DNA of 40,902 nucleotides from Desulfobacterales bacterium (GTDB lineage Bacteria > Desulfobacterota > DSM-4660 > Desulfatiglandales > Desulfatiglandaceae), in NCBI GenBank assembly GCA_027027005.1, contig JALVMN010000120.1, positions 1 through 40,902 on the forward strand, written 5' to 3'. Shown one piece after another: positions 26,073 through 34,539 of this stretch. Position 1 is the stretch's first letter. Each line of letters starts with the position of its first letter. The position numbers and the translations under genes are program-made. A model generated the notes under the pieces. That model was not told the origin of the DNA. It saw nothing but the letters and a program-made list of their open reading frames with translations, and did no database searches.

Positions 26073-26553
26073 CCATTTGAGCCCTCTTGCCCCGCAATAT
26101 GCCCAGAAATCCAGCACCACCACCTCTTTCCTCTTGCTCGTGTGAGAGGAGGTCTTCTGGCTTTTCAAGCTTGGAAAGCAGCCTTACATTGTCTGTGCCT
26201 ATTCCCAGCAGGAGCAGCTCACCGCAGACCTCCACCAGGGCTATGGATCTCTTGGGAGCCAATGCCAGCGTCCCTATCACCCTCATCCTGGCCGGTCCCT
26301 GAATGCCTGCCGTGAGCTTGAGCCGTCTTATGCCATAAAATATGACCAGGATGATGCCTATTACTAGAATAAGTGAGCCGAACATCTTGAATGAGGCCGA
26401 GGCCATATCATCCAGAGAAGGAGCCACAGCCTCTTGGGCAGCCCAGACCCGGCAACTGATCAGAAGCATTGCCAGGGCCACTATCAGAGGGCCTATCCTG
26501 GATTTTGAGAGTTTCTTTTTCAAATCCATCTTCCCTTTCATAGGCCTGGCCAT
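26050..26553 (-). CDS. fliO: Flagellar biosynthetic protein FliO
   Basis: Signal/TM protein, [27 protein letters not shown]...[29 protein letters not shown]; between fliN and fliP. Confidence 0.88.
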   Translation of the reverse strand: MARPMKGKMDLKKKLSKSRIGPLIVALAMLLISCRVWAAQEAVAPSLDDMASASFKMFGSLILVIGIILVIFYGIRRLKLTAGIQGPARMRVIGTLALAPKRSIALVEVCGELLLLGIGTDNVRLLSKLEKPEDLLSHEQEERGGGAGFLGILRGKRAQMDGGEQGD

Positions 26554-26556
26554 TGC

Positions 26557-26934
26557 TCAGGCCAGGTTCTTCACCCTTTCACCAGGGCTCACGATGGTGG
26601 TGAGTCTCACTCCAAACTTTTCATTGACCACCACCACCTCTCCATGGCCCATGAGTTTATGGTTAACGTAGATATCCACCGGCTCAGAGGTGAGCTTTTC
26701 CAGCTCCACCACCGAGCCCTGGCCCAGCTTCAACAGATCGCCTATCTGCATCTTTGTGCGCCCAAGCTCCACGCTAATCTCAAGGGGCACGTCCAGGAGG
26801 AAATCGAGCCCTTGTGTTCCTTCAGGATCGCCAGAGTCCTCTTCCATCTCCTTTAGAGCCATCTCCTCTGCCTCGGCCTCTTCAGGTGCGGCCTCCTGCC
26901 CTTTCTCTTCCACCTTTTCCTTGTCATCAGCCAT
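26557..26934 (-). CDS. fliN: Flagellar motor switch protein FliN
   Basis: LLDVPLEISVELGRTKMQIGDLLKLGQGSVVELEKLTSEPVDIYVNHKLMGHGEVVVVNEKFGVRLTTIVSP. Confidence 0.97.
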   Translation of the reverse strand: MADDKEKVEEKGQEAAPEEAEAEEMALKEMEEDSGDPEGTQGLDFLLDVPLEISVELGRTKMQIGDLLKLGQGSVVELEKLTSEPVDIYVNHKLMGHGEVVVVNEKFGVRLTTIVSPGERVKNLA

Positions 26935-26952
26935 GAATACACCTCACGGGTT

Positions 26953-27939
26953 TCAGGAAAGATTTTCCTCTGTGATCAGTTGGTCCACCTTGACTACTGC
27001 CTTGTTGCCGTGCTTTCCAGGAGTGCACAAGAACTTGGGGATCCCTTCCACCATGGCAACAAGTTTGCTGTTTATGCCGTTCTTGAGGACCAGGATATCT
27101 CCCTCCTTCATGTTCAAGAAGTCCCTGACGGCCAACTCTGCCTGGCCAAGCTCAATACTCATCTCCACCTCCGCCTCCTCAACCCTCTCCTTCAGCCTGC
27201 TGATCCACTCCTGATCCACCTCTTCCTCCTCTTCTCTGTAATGACCAGAAAGTCTTTCCCTTATGGGCTGAAGGGATGAATATGGGATACACATCGTTAT
27301 GTAGCCGGCAGGCTTTTTGAGTTCTATTTCAGCCTTTACGGTGAGGAGGTAATCATTGGGCGGGGCGATGTTCAGACCCAATGGATTGGTCTCTGAACGC
27401 ACAAAACTCAATCTGAGGGGATAGATCTCAGACCAGGCATGCTTGAGATCATCCAATGCCATATCCACCACCCTCTTAATGATCCTCTTTTCAATGGGAG
27501 TAAATTCCCTGCCTTCCACCTTTGCCGAGCCCGTGCCCGTGCCACCGAGATAAGCCTCCAGCAGGGAAAAGACCAACCTGGTCTCCAATACCAGCATTCC
27601 CATCCCCTTGAGGGGGTCCAGTTTAAAAAGATGAAGGCTCGTGGGGATGGGCAATGCCCTTTGAAATTCCTCCATTTTGATGAGTTCCAGCCCCCCCATG
27701 TCTATGTCCAGCATGCGCCTCAGCGAGTTTGACAGACTGTGGCGGAATCGGTCCCCAAAGCGCTCATGGATCAGGTTCAGGAGGGGCATACTGGCCTTGA
27801 GATTCTTTCCCTGGGAGGTCCAGTCATATTTAGGGAGATCTGTTTCCTCCTTGCTGGCCTCCTGCTCTGTATCGATCTCTCCCTTGTCCAGGCCCTTTAG
27901 GAGGGCATCAACCTCGTCCTGGGATAGAATCTGGTTCAC
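26953..27939 (-). CDS. fliM: Flagellar motor switch protein FliM
   Basis: MNQILSQDEVDALLKGL; RFGDRFRHSLSNSLRRMLDIDMGGLELIKMEEFQRALPIPTSLHLFKLDPLKGMGMLVLE. Confidence 0.97.
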   Translation of the reverse strand: MNQILSQDEVDALLKGLDKGEIDTEQEASKEETDLPKYDWTSQGKNLKASMPLLNLIHERFGDRFRHSLSNSLRRMLDIDMGGLELIKMEEFQRALPIPTSLHLFKLDPLKGMGMLVLETRLVFSLLEAYLGGTGTGSAKVEGREFTPIEKRIIKRVVDMALDDLKHAWSEIYPLRLSFVRSETNPLGLNIAPPNDYLLTVKAEIELKKPAGYITMCIPYSSLQPIRERLSGHYREEEEEVDQEWISRLKERVEEAEVEMSIELGQAELAVRDFLNMKEGDILVLKNGINSKLVAMVEGIPKFLCTPGKHGNKAVVKVDQLITEENLS

Positions 27940-27950
27940 TTCCCCTCCCT

Positions 27951-28469
27951 CTATTGCACTACAAATTCAGTGAAGTAGACATTGTTTATCTTCCCTGTCT
28001 TCAGAAACCGGTTGAGCATGGCGATTATCTCGGCCCTCAACTGGTATTTCCCTGACAGATCACTGATGTCTTCGTAACTCTTGCTGCTGAGCATGGTGAG
28101 AATGGCATCCCTTAGTTGTGGAAGCCTCTTTTCCACCTCGGGCAACAGCTTTTCAGAGTCAAGCTCCAGTTCCACCTTGACCTTCAGATACCTCTTCCCC
28201 ATGGGCTCCATGAGGTTCACTATGAACACGTTCATGGGGTATATGGGCCCGATGTCCGGTTTTTCCTCCTTTTTGGGCTTTGCTGCCAGGGCCTCTTTGT
28301 CCTCTTTACCCAGCCACTTGTCCAGCATTCCCATCTTCCAGGCAGCAGCCCCTCCTCCCCCCAGGAGCACCACCACCAAGACAATGATGATCAATTTCAT
28401 GGGGAAGCCTTTTTTGGGCTTTTCTTCTTCCTCCTGGCCTTCTGCCTCTTTTTTTTCTTCCTCAGCCAT
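27951..28469 (-). CDS. fliL: Flagellar basal body-associated protein FliL
   Basis: 172 aa; single TM, FIVNLMEPMGKRYLKVKVELELDSEKLLPEVEKRLPQLRDAILTMLSSKSYEDISDLSGKYQLRAEI. Confidence 0.93.
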   Translation of the reverse strand: MAEEEKKEAEGQEEEEKPKKGFPMKLIIIVLVVVLLGGGGAAAWKMGMLDKWLGKEDKEALAAKPKKEEKPDIGPIYPMNVFIVNLMEPMGKRYLKVKVELELDSEKLLPEVEKRLPQLRDAILTMLSSKSYEDISDLSGKYQLRAEIIAMLNRFLKTGKINNVYFTEFVVQ

Positions 28470-28525
28470 GGCTCACTCCCATATTTCTCGATTTTCCAAT
28501 TAAAGCTTTGACAAGTTTCTTCACA

Positions 28526-29293
28526 TTACTGGTTGAATGAACTCTGCCTCAACTGCGGTGGTAAGTAGGCGTTGAGTTTCTGCTCTATGACCCTGGGATT
28601 TTCTCCCTTGGCAATGGAGATTATCCCTTCCATCATCAACTCCTTCATCATGACCTCTTCCTTGCTCCTGTTCTTCAGCTTTCCGGCGATGGGCAGAAAA
28701 ACGATGTTTGCCATAACAGCACCATAGAAGGTGGTAAGAAGGGCCACGGCCATTGCAGGACCAATGGTGCTGGGATCACTCATGGTCTGAAGCATCTGCA
28801 CAAGACCGATTAGTGTCCCGATCATGCCCAAAGCCGGGGCAAATGTGCCGAACGTGGTAAAGATCTCGGCCCCCAGTTTGTGCCTCTCCTGTATGGCATC
28901 TATTTCGGTCTCAAGGATTTCCTTGATGGCCCCAGGTTCCAGCCCGTCCACCGAAAGCTGCATCCCCTTTTTCATGAACTCATCGTCCATCTCCCCTATC
29001 TTGGCCTCTAGCGCCAGTATGCCTTCCCGGCGTGCAATGCCTGCTAGGTTTACGAAATTGGCGATCAACTCTGTGGGTGTGAGCTTTTTCATGAAAAAGG
29101 CATTCTTCACCACATTGACCACCTTCAACATGTCTGGAAGAGGATAGTTGATCATGGTAGCCCCTATGGTTCCCCCCACCACAATCATCACCGAAGGGAT
29201 GTTTATGAAGATGCTCAGACTACCACCCATGAGGATGGCCGACAGCACCAGGGCAAATGCCAGAACTATGCCGATCAAGGTGGCAATATCCAT
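28526..29293 (-). CDS. motA: Flagellar motor stator protein MotA/PomA
   Basis: MDIATLIGIVLAFALVLSAILMGGSLSIFINIPSVMIVVGGTIGATMINYPL; TFAPALGMIGTLIGLVQML. Confidence 0.95.
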   Translation of the reverse strand: MDIATLIGIVLAFALVLSAILMGGSLSIFINIPSVMIVVGGTIGATMINYPLPDMLKVVNVVKNAFFMKKLTPTELIANFVNLAGIARREGILALEAKIGEMDDEFMKKGMQLSVDGLEPGAIKEILETEIDAIQERHKLGAEIFTTFGTFAPALGMIGTLIGLVQMLQTMSDPSTIGPAMAVALLTTFYGAVMANIVFLPIAGKLKNRSKEEVMMKELMMEGIISIAKGENPRVIEQKLNAYLPPQLRQSSFNQ

Positions 29294-29341
29294 GAAACAC
29301 TTCTCCCTAAATCGTGTTTGAGGTATTCAAGAGGGGTATTA

Positions 29342-29357
29342 AGCAACCATTGTGCCA
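29342..29357 (-). promoter_or_regulatory. Sigma-54 promoter upstream of motA
   Basis: Minus strand TGGCAC-AATGG-TTGCT, matches the TGGCAC-N5-TTGCW consensus exactly; 49 nt from the motA ATG. Confidence 0.85.
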
Positions 29358-29485
29358 GTTTTGGCAGGAGGGATAAAAAGGGGGCAACTTAGACGAAAGT
29401 GAATGTTATATCAATAGGTTATACACGCTCCCCAACATTGAAGCTCATGAGAGGATATATCGCTCGTAAACAAATCGGTCCTGTT

Positions 29486-29499
29486 GTCAATTTATTGAC
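29486..29499 (-). promoter_or_regulatory. FleQ-like enhancer-binding-protein box
   Basis: Minus strand GTCAATAAATTGAC (palindromic arms GTCAAT/ATTGAC); matches the remembered FleQ consensus GTCaNTAAAtTGAC; about 130 bp upstream of the motA sigma-54 site. Confidence 0.55.
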
Positions 29500-29543
29500 T
29501 GAGGCGGCAATCCTTCAAACACCCTAATATTTGTGATTGTTGA

Positions 29544-29580
29544 TGGCCCGGGGGCACCAAGTCTTTCAGCCCCCGGGCCA
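29544..29580 (-). terminator. Strong GC-rich hairpin downstream of flgE (terminator or processing signal)
   Basis: TGGCCCGGGGGC-13 nt-GCCCCCGGGCCA, perfect 12-bp inverted repeat, 13 bp after the flgE stop; no clear U tract. Confidence 0.6.
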
Positions 29581-29592
29581 GGGCCCTGATGT

Positions 29593-31008
29593 TTATCGCT
29601 TGAGATTTATGAGCTCTGCCAACATCTGGTCTGTGACCGTGATTATCTTTGAGTTGGCCTGAAATCCCCGCTGGGTGGTGATCATCCTCACAAATTCGTT
29701 GGCAATGTCCACATTTGATTGCTCAAGTGAGTTGGGGGCGATACTGCCCAGGCCGTTTGTGCCGGGGCGGTTCGTGATGGCATCGCCACTTTCCCTGGTC
29801 TGCCTGTAAAGATTGCCTCCCTCTTTCCTGAGCCCCTGGACATTTTGAAACTTTGCAAGGGCCACCCTGAAAAGGGGTATAAGCTGGCCGTTTGAATAGA
29901 CACCCGTTATCACGCCATCCACATCCACATCCACGCCCTGGAGGTCACCGGCTCCATAGCCGTTTGCAGACTGAAAGGTGGTGGTGGAGGCAGTGGCATA
30001 CTGGGTGGTGGTAAGGGAGTCGTTGGCCCAGGCAGGTGATCCGACTCCGGCGTTTGCATCCCTTGTGCCGATGTTGAATTCCACATTCATGGGAGTCCCT
30101 GAAATGAAGGTGGGCGTAAAGTAGAAATAACCGTTGGAACTGATGGAAGCCGCACTCCAGTTTCCTTGCCCGTCATTGAGCTCCATATCCATGTCTTCAA
30201 TGGTTCCTGAGCTGGAATTAAAGGTGATGGTGCCCCTGGCAAGAAGGCCGAGATCCGCCCCTGTGGCACCAGACCTATTGTCTTCAGATGGATTGCAGAC
30301 AATGATGTATTCCCACTGGTTCGGGGTGGTGTGATCTGGGTCATAATATACGGTGATATCATGGGTGGAACCCAAAGAGTCATATACCTTCACCGTGCTC
30401 TGGTACTCGTATGCATCATCTGAGATGAAGGCCCCATCGCCATCCGAGTCTGCTCCATCCCAAGCACCTGAAAGCGAATTGGTATTGCTTGTGGCCCTGG
30501 ATGAGAGATTCGTGATCACAGTAATCTGGCTACTTGCCTGGGGAGGGCTCGTAAAGGAGTCGAGCACTATGTCGGTAACCGAGCCCACATCCTGGCCGTT
30601 CTCGTCCAGTCGCCAGCCCTGCACCACATAACCTTCAGGGTTGGTGAGGTAGCCGTCCTTGTCAAAGCGGAAATTCCCTGCCCTGGAATAAAATAGGTTC
30701 TGGGTGCCGGCCTCCCGCAACACGAAAAACCCGTCTCCACCAATGGCAAGATCAGTGGTATTGCCTGTGGACTCAAAGGACCCTTGCTCAAAGGTGGCAT
30801 AGATGTCGCCAAGGGCCACACCCCTTCCCACCTGGGCCGTGCCCGAGCGGGTGGATACCGACTGGCTCAACAGGTCCTGGAATGTAAAGGAGCTCGCCTT
30901 AAAACCAATGGTATTCACATTGGCGATGTTGTCACCAATCACCTGCATGGCATTGCCCAGGGTGCTGAGTCCGCTTATGGCTGAAAACAATGCGCTGGAT
31001 AGTGCCAT
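29593..31008 (-). CDS. flgE: Flagellar hook protein FlgE
   Basis: MALSSALFSAISGLSTLGNAMQVIGDNIANVNTIGFKASSFTFQDLLSQ; C-terminal SLEQSNVDIANEFVRMITTQRGFQANSKIITVTDQMLAELINLKR. Confidence 0.97.
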   Translation of the reverse strand: MALSSALFSAISGLSTLGNAMQVIGDNIANVNTIGFKASSFTFQDLLSQSVSTRSGTAQVGRGVALGDIYATFEQGSFESTGNTTDLAIGGDGFFVLREAGTQNLFYSRAGNFRFDKDGYLTNPEGYVVQGWRLDENGQDVGSVTDIVLDSFTSPPQASSQITVITNLSSRATSNTNSLSGAWDGADSDGDGAFISDDAYEYQSTVKVYDSLGSTHDITVYYDPDHTTPNQWEYIIVCNPSEDNRSGATGADLGLLARGTITFNSSSGTIEDMDMELNDGQGNWSAASISSNGYFYFTPTFISGTPMNVEFNIGTRDANAGVGSPAWANDSLTTTQYATASTTTFQSANGYGAGDLQGVDVDVDGVITGVYSNGQLIPLFRVALAKFQNVQGLRKEGGNLYRQTRESGDAITNRPGTNGLGSIAPNSLEQSNVDIANEFVRMITTQRGFQANSKIITVTDQMLAELINLKR

Positions 31009-31059
31009 CTCTCAATACCTCCCTCTTTTTTTATTTCCCTTTCCAAAACCAAATTGCCT

Positions 31060-31776
31060 CTAAAGCTCACTTCCCTGATCCTCGCCCTCATTTTCACCTG
31101 TGGCCTCAGAGGCGGGCATCCTTATGTCAATGACCTGATCCAGTCCCACGGCCACCTGGCCCAGGTAGAGGACTGGACTGGTTCCTTCCAGACTCACCTT
31201 GTCCACCATCCCGGAGATCATGGTATCAGCATTCACTAGATTGCCCATGGTGTCAGTGGCAAGGATTCTAAATTCATAAGCACCTGAAGGCAGCCGATTG
31301 CCCGATTGGTCCAGTCCATCCCACTGGAAGTGGTGCTCTCCCGGTTGCAAGATGCCGAGCTCGATTCGCCTCACCTCCATACCGTCTTGATTCAATACCT
31401 GAACTGTACAACTGGCCTCTTCTGAAATCCTGAACCCTCCCCTGGCCTCACCTGCTTCCCCAAGGGATAGCCGGGCGCCTTGGGCCAGGATCTCCTTTCC
31501 AATGAGTGATAGGACCTGATATTTTTGGGATTCGTCCTGGGCAGTGGTAAGGCTTTCTAGGTATTCGTTAACGTTGAATAACTGCTCCAGGCTGCTGAAC
31601 TGGGCAAGCTGGGCTGTAAATTCTGTCCCCTCCAAAGGATTAAGCGGATCCTGGTACTTGAGTTGGGCCAGGAATATCTTGAGAAAGTCATCCCGCCCTA
31701 GGGTCTCGCGATTCCCTTGACTACTAAATTGCTGACCATAATATGTTGTCCCCAATGTATTTATCGCGTTAAGCAT
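31060..31776 (-). CDS. flgD: Flagellar hook capping protein FlgD
   Basis: LGRDDFLKIFLAQLKYQDPLNPLEGTEFTAQLAQFSSLEQL...FQWDGLDQSGNRLPSGAYEFRILA. Confidence 0.95.
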   Translation of the reverse strand: MLNAINTLGTTYYGQQFSSQGNRETLGRDDFLKIFLAQLKYQDPLNPLEGTEFTAQLAQFSSLEQLFNVNEYLESLTTAQDESQKYQVLSLIGKEILAQGARLSLGEAGEARGGFRISEEASCTVQVLNQDGMEVRRIELGILQPGEHHFQWDGLDQSGNRLPSGAYEFRILATDTMGNLVNADTMISGMVDKVSLEGTSPVLYLGQVAVGLDQVIDIRMPASEATGENEGEDQGSEL

Positions 31777-31804
31777 GGATCATCCTCCAACTCTTTCTGA
31801 TACT

Positions 31805-33475
31805 TCATGCCACCACATGGACCAGGGACTCTCCCCCAGACAAATCCTCAGCCCTTTGGACCTCCAATGATGCTTGGTTTTTGCCCTTCCCAGAGGCCCG
31901 CTTTGCCCTGGCCCAGAGATGTCCTTCCCCGTCTTTTACACCTTTGTCACCCAAGCCAACCCTCACCTGAAAGTTCTCCACCACTAATCCCAGATCTGAA
32001 AGTTGCTGCCTCAGTTGATTGATGTTCCCCTCTATGAGCTCCTTGACCCAGGCATGCTCTGCACCAAGCCTGGCATGAAGGACACCGTCTTTGACCTCCA
32101 CCCTTATCTCCAATCTCCCAAGCTCTGGGGGATGGAGGTTTATGGTGGCCTTTTGCTCTCCCCCCCTTACCATGAGCCTTAACCGCTCCATTATCTTGGT
32201 GATGGTCTCATGGTGTGTGATGGGCCCCAGATAAGCAGACTGAGTTGCAGGCGCTTCAATCCTGCTGTCAAGGGAGGACAACAAGACGCCACCGGGGTGG
32301 CAATCTCTGCTGGCTTCAATAAGTGCGCCAATTTTCTTCAAAATTATCCTAGCCCCGTTGTTCCCCTCCGCTGGCTTACCCATATCAGCTTCTTTTGAGG
32401 TGCCGAGGTTCTTCGATAAGAGCTCAGCCACGCTATTGCCCTTTAATACTTGTTCTCCGCTTGAATCCTTGACTCGTAAGTCACCTGGATTGAACTTTGA
32501 TACTACTCCATCCTTCTCAACCAAGCTGTTTCTTCCGAATGCCTTTGGAGGATGCCTTACTCCCTTCATCTTCTTTTCTGCAATGCCCTCGAGCTCTTTC
32601 AAGAGGGCTTCCAGTATCCTTTCACCCTCGGGGCTGGGGCTCACGGTTTTTGCGTTTTTCAGTTCCGCAATGGATAGCTTCTCCAGGATGGCCTTGACCT
32701 CTTCGGGCCTAAATCCCTGCTCCCTTAAGGCAGTGGCAAGCCTTAATTTGACCGCTTCGGGTGCCTGACCCCCCTTTAATGCTTGGGCCATGAGATCTCC
32801 TACGCCTTGATCCCTCAAAACGGTTTCAAGGCCCCGCTGCCTTGTATCCACCCCAAGGCGGCCAATCCACTCGGTAAATCCTTCCTTGCCAAGACCTGAC
32901 AGAAATGATTGGAGCCTTTCTTGCAGCTTATCCACACTGATACCCTCTGGGCTTTTTGTCCCCTGGAGGATCTTGTCCACATCTTCGGCCTTGAGACCCA
33001 GGCGAAACAGCAATTTTCCCATCTCAGGGATTTCATGAAAGGGAATGCTCTTTTTGTCCTCTTGGGAACCCGTATCCCACAGCCCGGCCTCCCTTGCCAG
33101 CCTCAGCAGTTTATCAAGCCTTACCAGACCGTTTCTGTCGGATGCCCTGGCTATCAGGTCCTTTGCAGTGTCTGAAGAAGCCCTGAAGCCAGAAAGGGCA
33201 AGGATAAAGCGAAGCGCGAATCCCTCACCCACCTCCAAAGGACCCAGCAATCTGGAGGCCTCTTCCATTATCTTTTCAAGGCTCTCTCCTTCGATCTTAT
33301 TTTCCCTCAATCCCGCTCCAGGTCGTGTCCCGGCCTTGATAGCACCTTGCGCTCGAACCCTTTTTAGCAGCTTTCCAAAAATTCCTTTCCCCACATTGAG
33401 ATTTCCCCTTTTAGTAGGGACAATCCCTGGTCCATCTAGGTCTTTGAAGAGATTCAACAATGGTAGCTGTTTCAT
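31805..33475 (-). CDS. fliK: Flagellar hook-length control protein FliK
   Basis: 556 aa; C-terminal GGEQKATINLHPPELGRLEIRVEVKDGVLHARLGAEHAWVKELIEGNINQLRQQLSDLGLVVENFQV. Confidence 0.93.
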   Translation of the reverse strand: MKQLPLLNLFKDLDGPGIVPTKRGNLNVGKGIFGKLLKRVRAQGAIKAGTRPGAGLRENKIEGESLEKIMEEASRLLGPLEVGEGFALRFILALSGFRASSDTAKDLIARASDRNGLVRLDKLLRLAREAGLWDTGSQEDKKSIPFHEIPEMGKLLFRLGLKAEDVDKILQGTKSPEGISVDKLQERLQSFLSGLGKEGFTEWIGRLGVDTRQRGLETVLRDQGVGDLMAQALKGGQAPEAVKLRLATALREQGFRPEEVKAILEKLSIAELKNAKTVSPSPEGERILEALLKELEGIAEKKMKGVRHPPKAFGRNSLVEKDGVVSKFNPGDLRVKDSSGEQVLKGNSVAELLSKNLGTSKEADMGKPAEGNNGARIILKKIGALIEASRDCHPGGVLLSSLDSRIEAPATQSAYLGPITHHETITKIMERLRLMVRGGEQKATINLHPPELGRLEIRVEVKDGVLHARLGAEHAWVKELIEGNINQLRQQLSDLGLVVENFQVRVGLGDKGVKDGEGHLWARAKRASGKGKNQASLEVQRAEDLSGGESLVHVVA

Positions 33476-33518
33476 ACCGAGCCTCTGTTTGGGTTTTATC
33501 TGTTTGACTTAGCCTTTC

Positions 33519-33534
33519 AGCAAGGGGTGTGCCA
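33519..33534 (-). promoter_or_regulatory. Sigma-54 promoter upstream of fliK
   Basis: Minus strand TGGCAC-ACCCC-TTGCT, exact consensus; 44 nt from the fliK ATG. Confidence 0.85.
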
Positions 33535-33636
33535 TAGGAGGAAGCAATTATTTTGTTAATTATTTCAATCAAATATAAAAACCTTCAGGGATTTTGGGCC
33601 TGGCAGAAAAGGAAAAAAAGGCCGCCACAATAGTCT

Positions 33637-33872
33637 CTGGCAGGAAAAACTTTCCCACGCTGCGCTTTTTTTGAAGCTTTGAATTGAGGGGATATGGGGA
33701 GTCATGCCTGTCCGCAATCGGTTTTTGGACAGTAGGCAGGGGAACGGGATGTTCCAGGAGCGGCGTGTTTTGGACCTGTAGCCAGGAAGGTGAAGGGGCC
33801 AAAACCCGCAGTGAGCGGAGCCACGGAGGGCGAAGCGAGCGTAGCGAGGGGAATGTGCCGTTTCCCTGCCAG
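33637..33872. repeat. Candidate inverted-repeat-bounded intergenic element (about 236 bp)
   Basis: Left end CTGGCAGGAAAAAC (33637-33650); right end GTTTCCCTGCCAG (33860-33872), whose reverse complement CTGGCAGGGAAAC matches with one indel/mismatch. Multiple internal hairpins, no credible CDS. Confidence 0.35.
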
Positions 33873-33987
33873 GGAAGTCTCAAATTGAAAACATGATTTT
33901 CCGAATTATCATGCTAAGCCGGGAATCTATTAGGCCAACTTGTTAGGTTCAATTCTATTTTGGAGCGCAGCGAGGGGAGTAAGGGGG

Positions 33988-34539
33988 TTAACGTGTGCGG
34001 CTGAGGGCCTCGCTGATCTTTGCCCCCTTTACAGGGTCCATCATGGCCAAAATCTTGCCGGCAGACTTGCCCTTCATGTTCCTCATAATCTTTACCACGG
34101 TCTCAAGCCTGAGCTTGTCCATTATGGCGGCTGCCTTGGCAGGATCCATCGCGCTGTAAAGAGACACCAGGTGGGCCATTTTTGCGTCCTTGAGCGCCCT
34201 TTCCCTTTCGGCCAATTTCTTGGCATATGCAGCAAGCTTTGTTTGGAGTTCGGTGAGCTCTGCCATTCTAGCCTCCACCTCTTCCTGCAGGGGTTTGAGC
34301 CGTGCTTCCATCTTGGCAAGCTCCTCTTCCTTCTTCCGTAACGCCTCCTCGCGCTCTTTCAGCTTTTTCATCAAATCGGCGGGGGCCTTCCCCTCTATAG
34401 AGGCCTTTTTTTTCTCCTCTGCAAGGGCCTCCATACCAAAGTACGAACCCCTCAGATACAGGATTCCCATTCCTATCTTTATCAACGCAAGGATAAAGAA
34501 GAGGGCCAAGAAGATATGGGCAACTGCCTTTCTCCTCAC
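33988..34539 (-). CDS. motE: MotE-family flagellar protein (MgtE N-terminal-like domain)
   Basis: 183 aa: TM, coiled coil, then MAHLVSLYSAMDPAKAAAIMDKLRLETVVKIMRNMKGKSAGKILAMMDPVKGAKISEAL; downstream of fliJ. Confidence 0.8.
   Translation of the reverse strand: MRRKAVAHIFLALFFILALIKIGMGILYLRGSYFGMEALAEEKKKASIEGKAPADLMKKLKEREEALRKKEEELAKMEARLKPLQEEVEARMAELTELQTKLAAYAKKLAERERALKDAKMAHLVSLYSAMDPAKAAAIMDKLRLETVVKIMRNMKGKSAGKILAMMDPVKGAKISEALSRTR

Noticed and set aside
33519-33880. FleQ-like box upstream of the fliK sigma-54 promoter
   Set aside because: Only a partial AAATTGA core near 33880 was found, about 345 bp away and not palindromic; not supported.
33569-33883. 104-aa minus-strand ORF in the motE-fliK spacer
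   Set aside because: Overlaps the hairpin/repeat element, Pro/Arg/Ser-rich with no SD-like start; better explained as read-through of a structured repeat.
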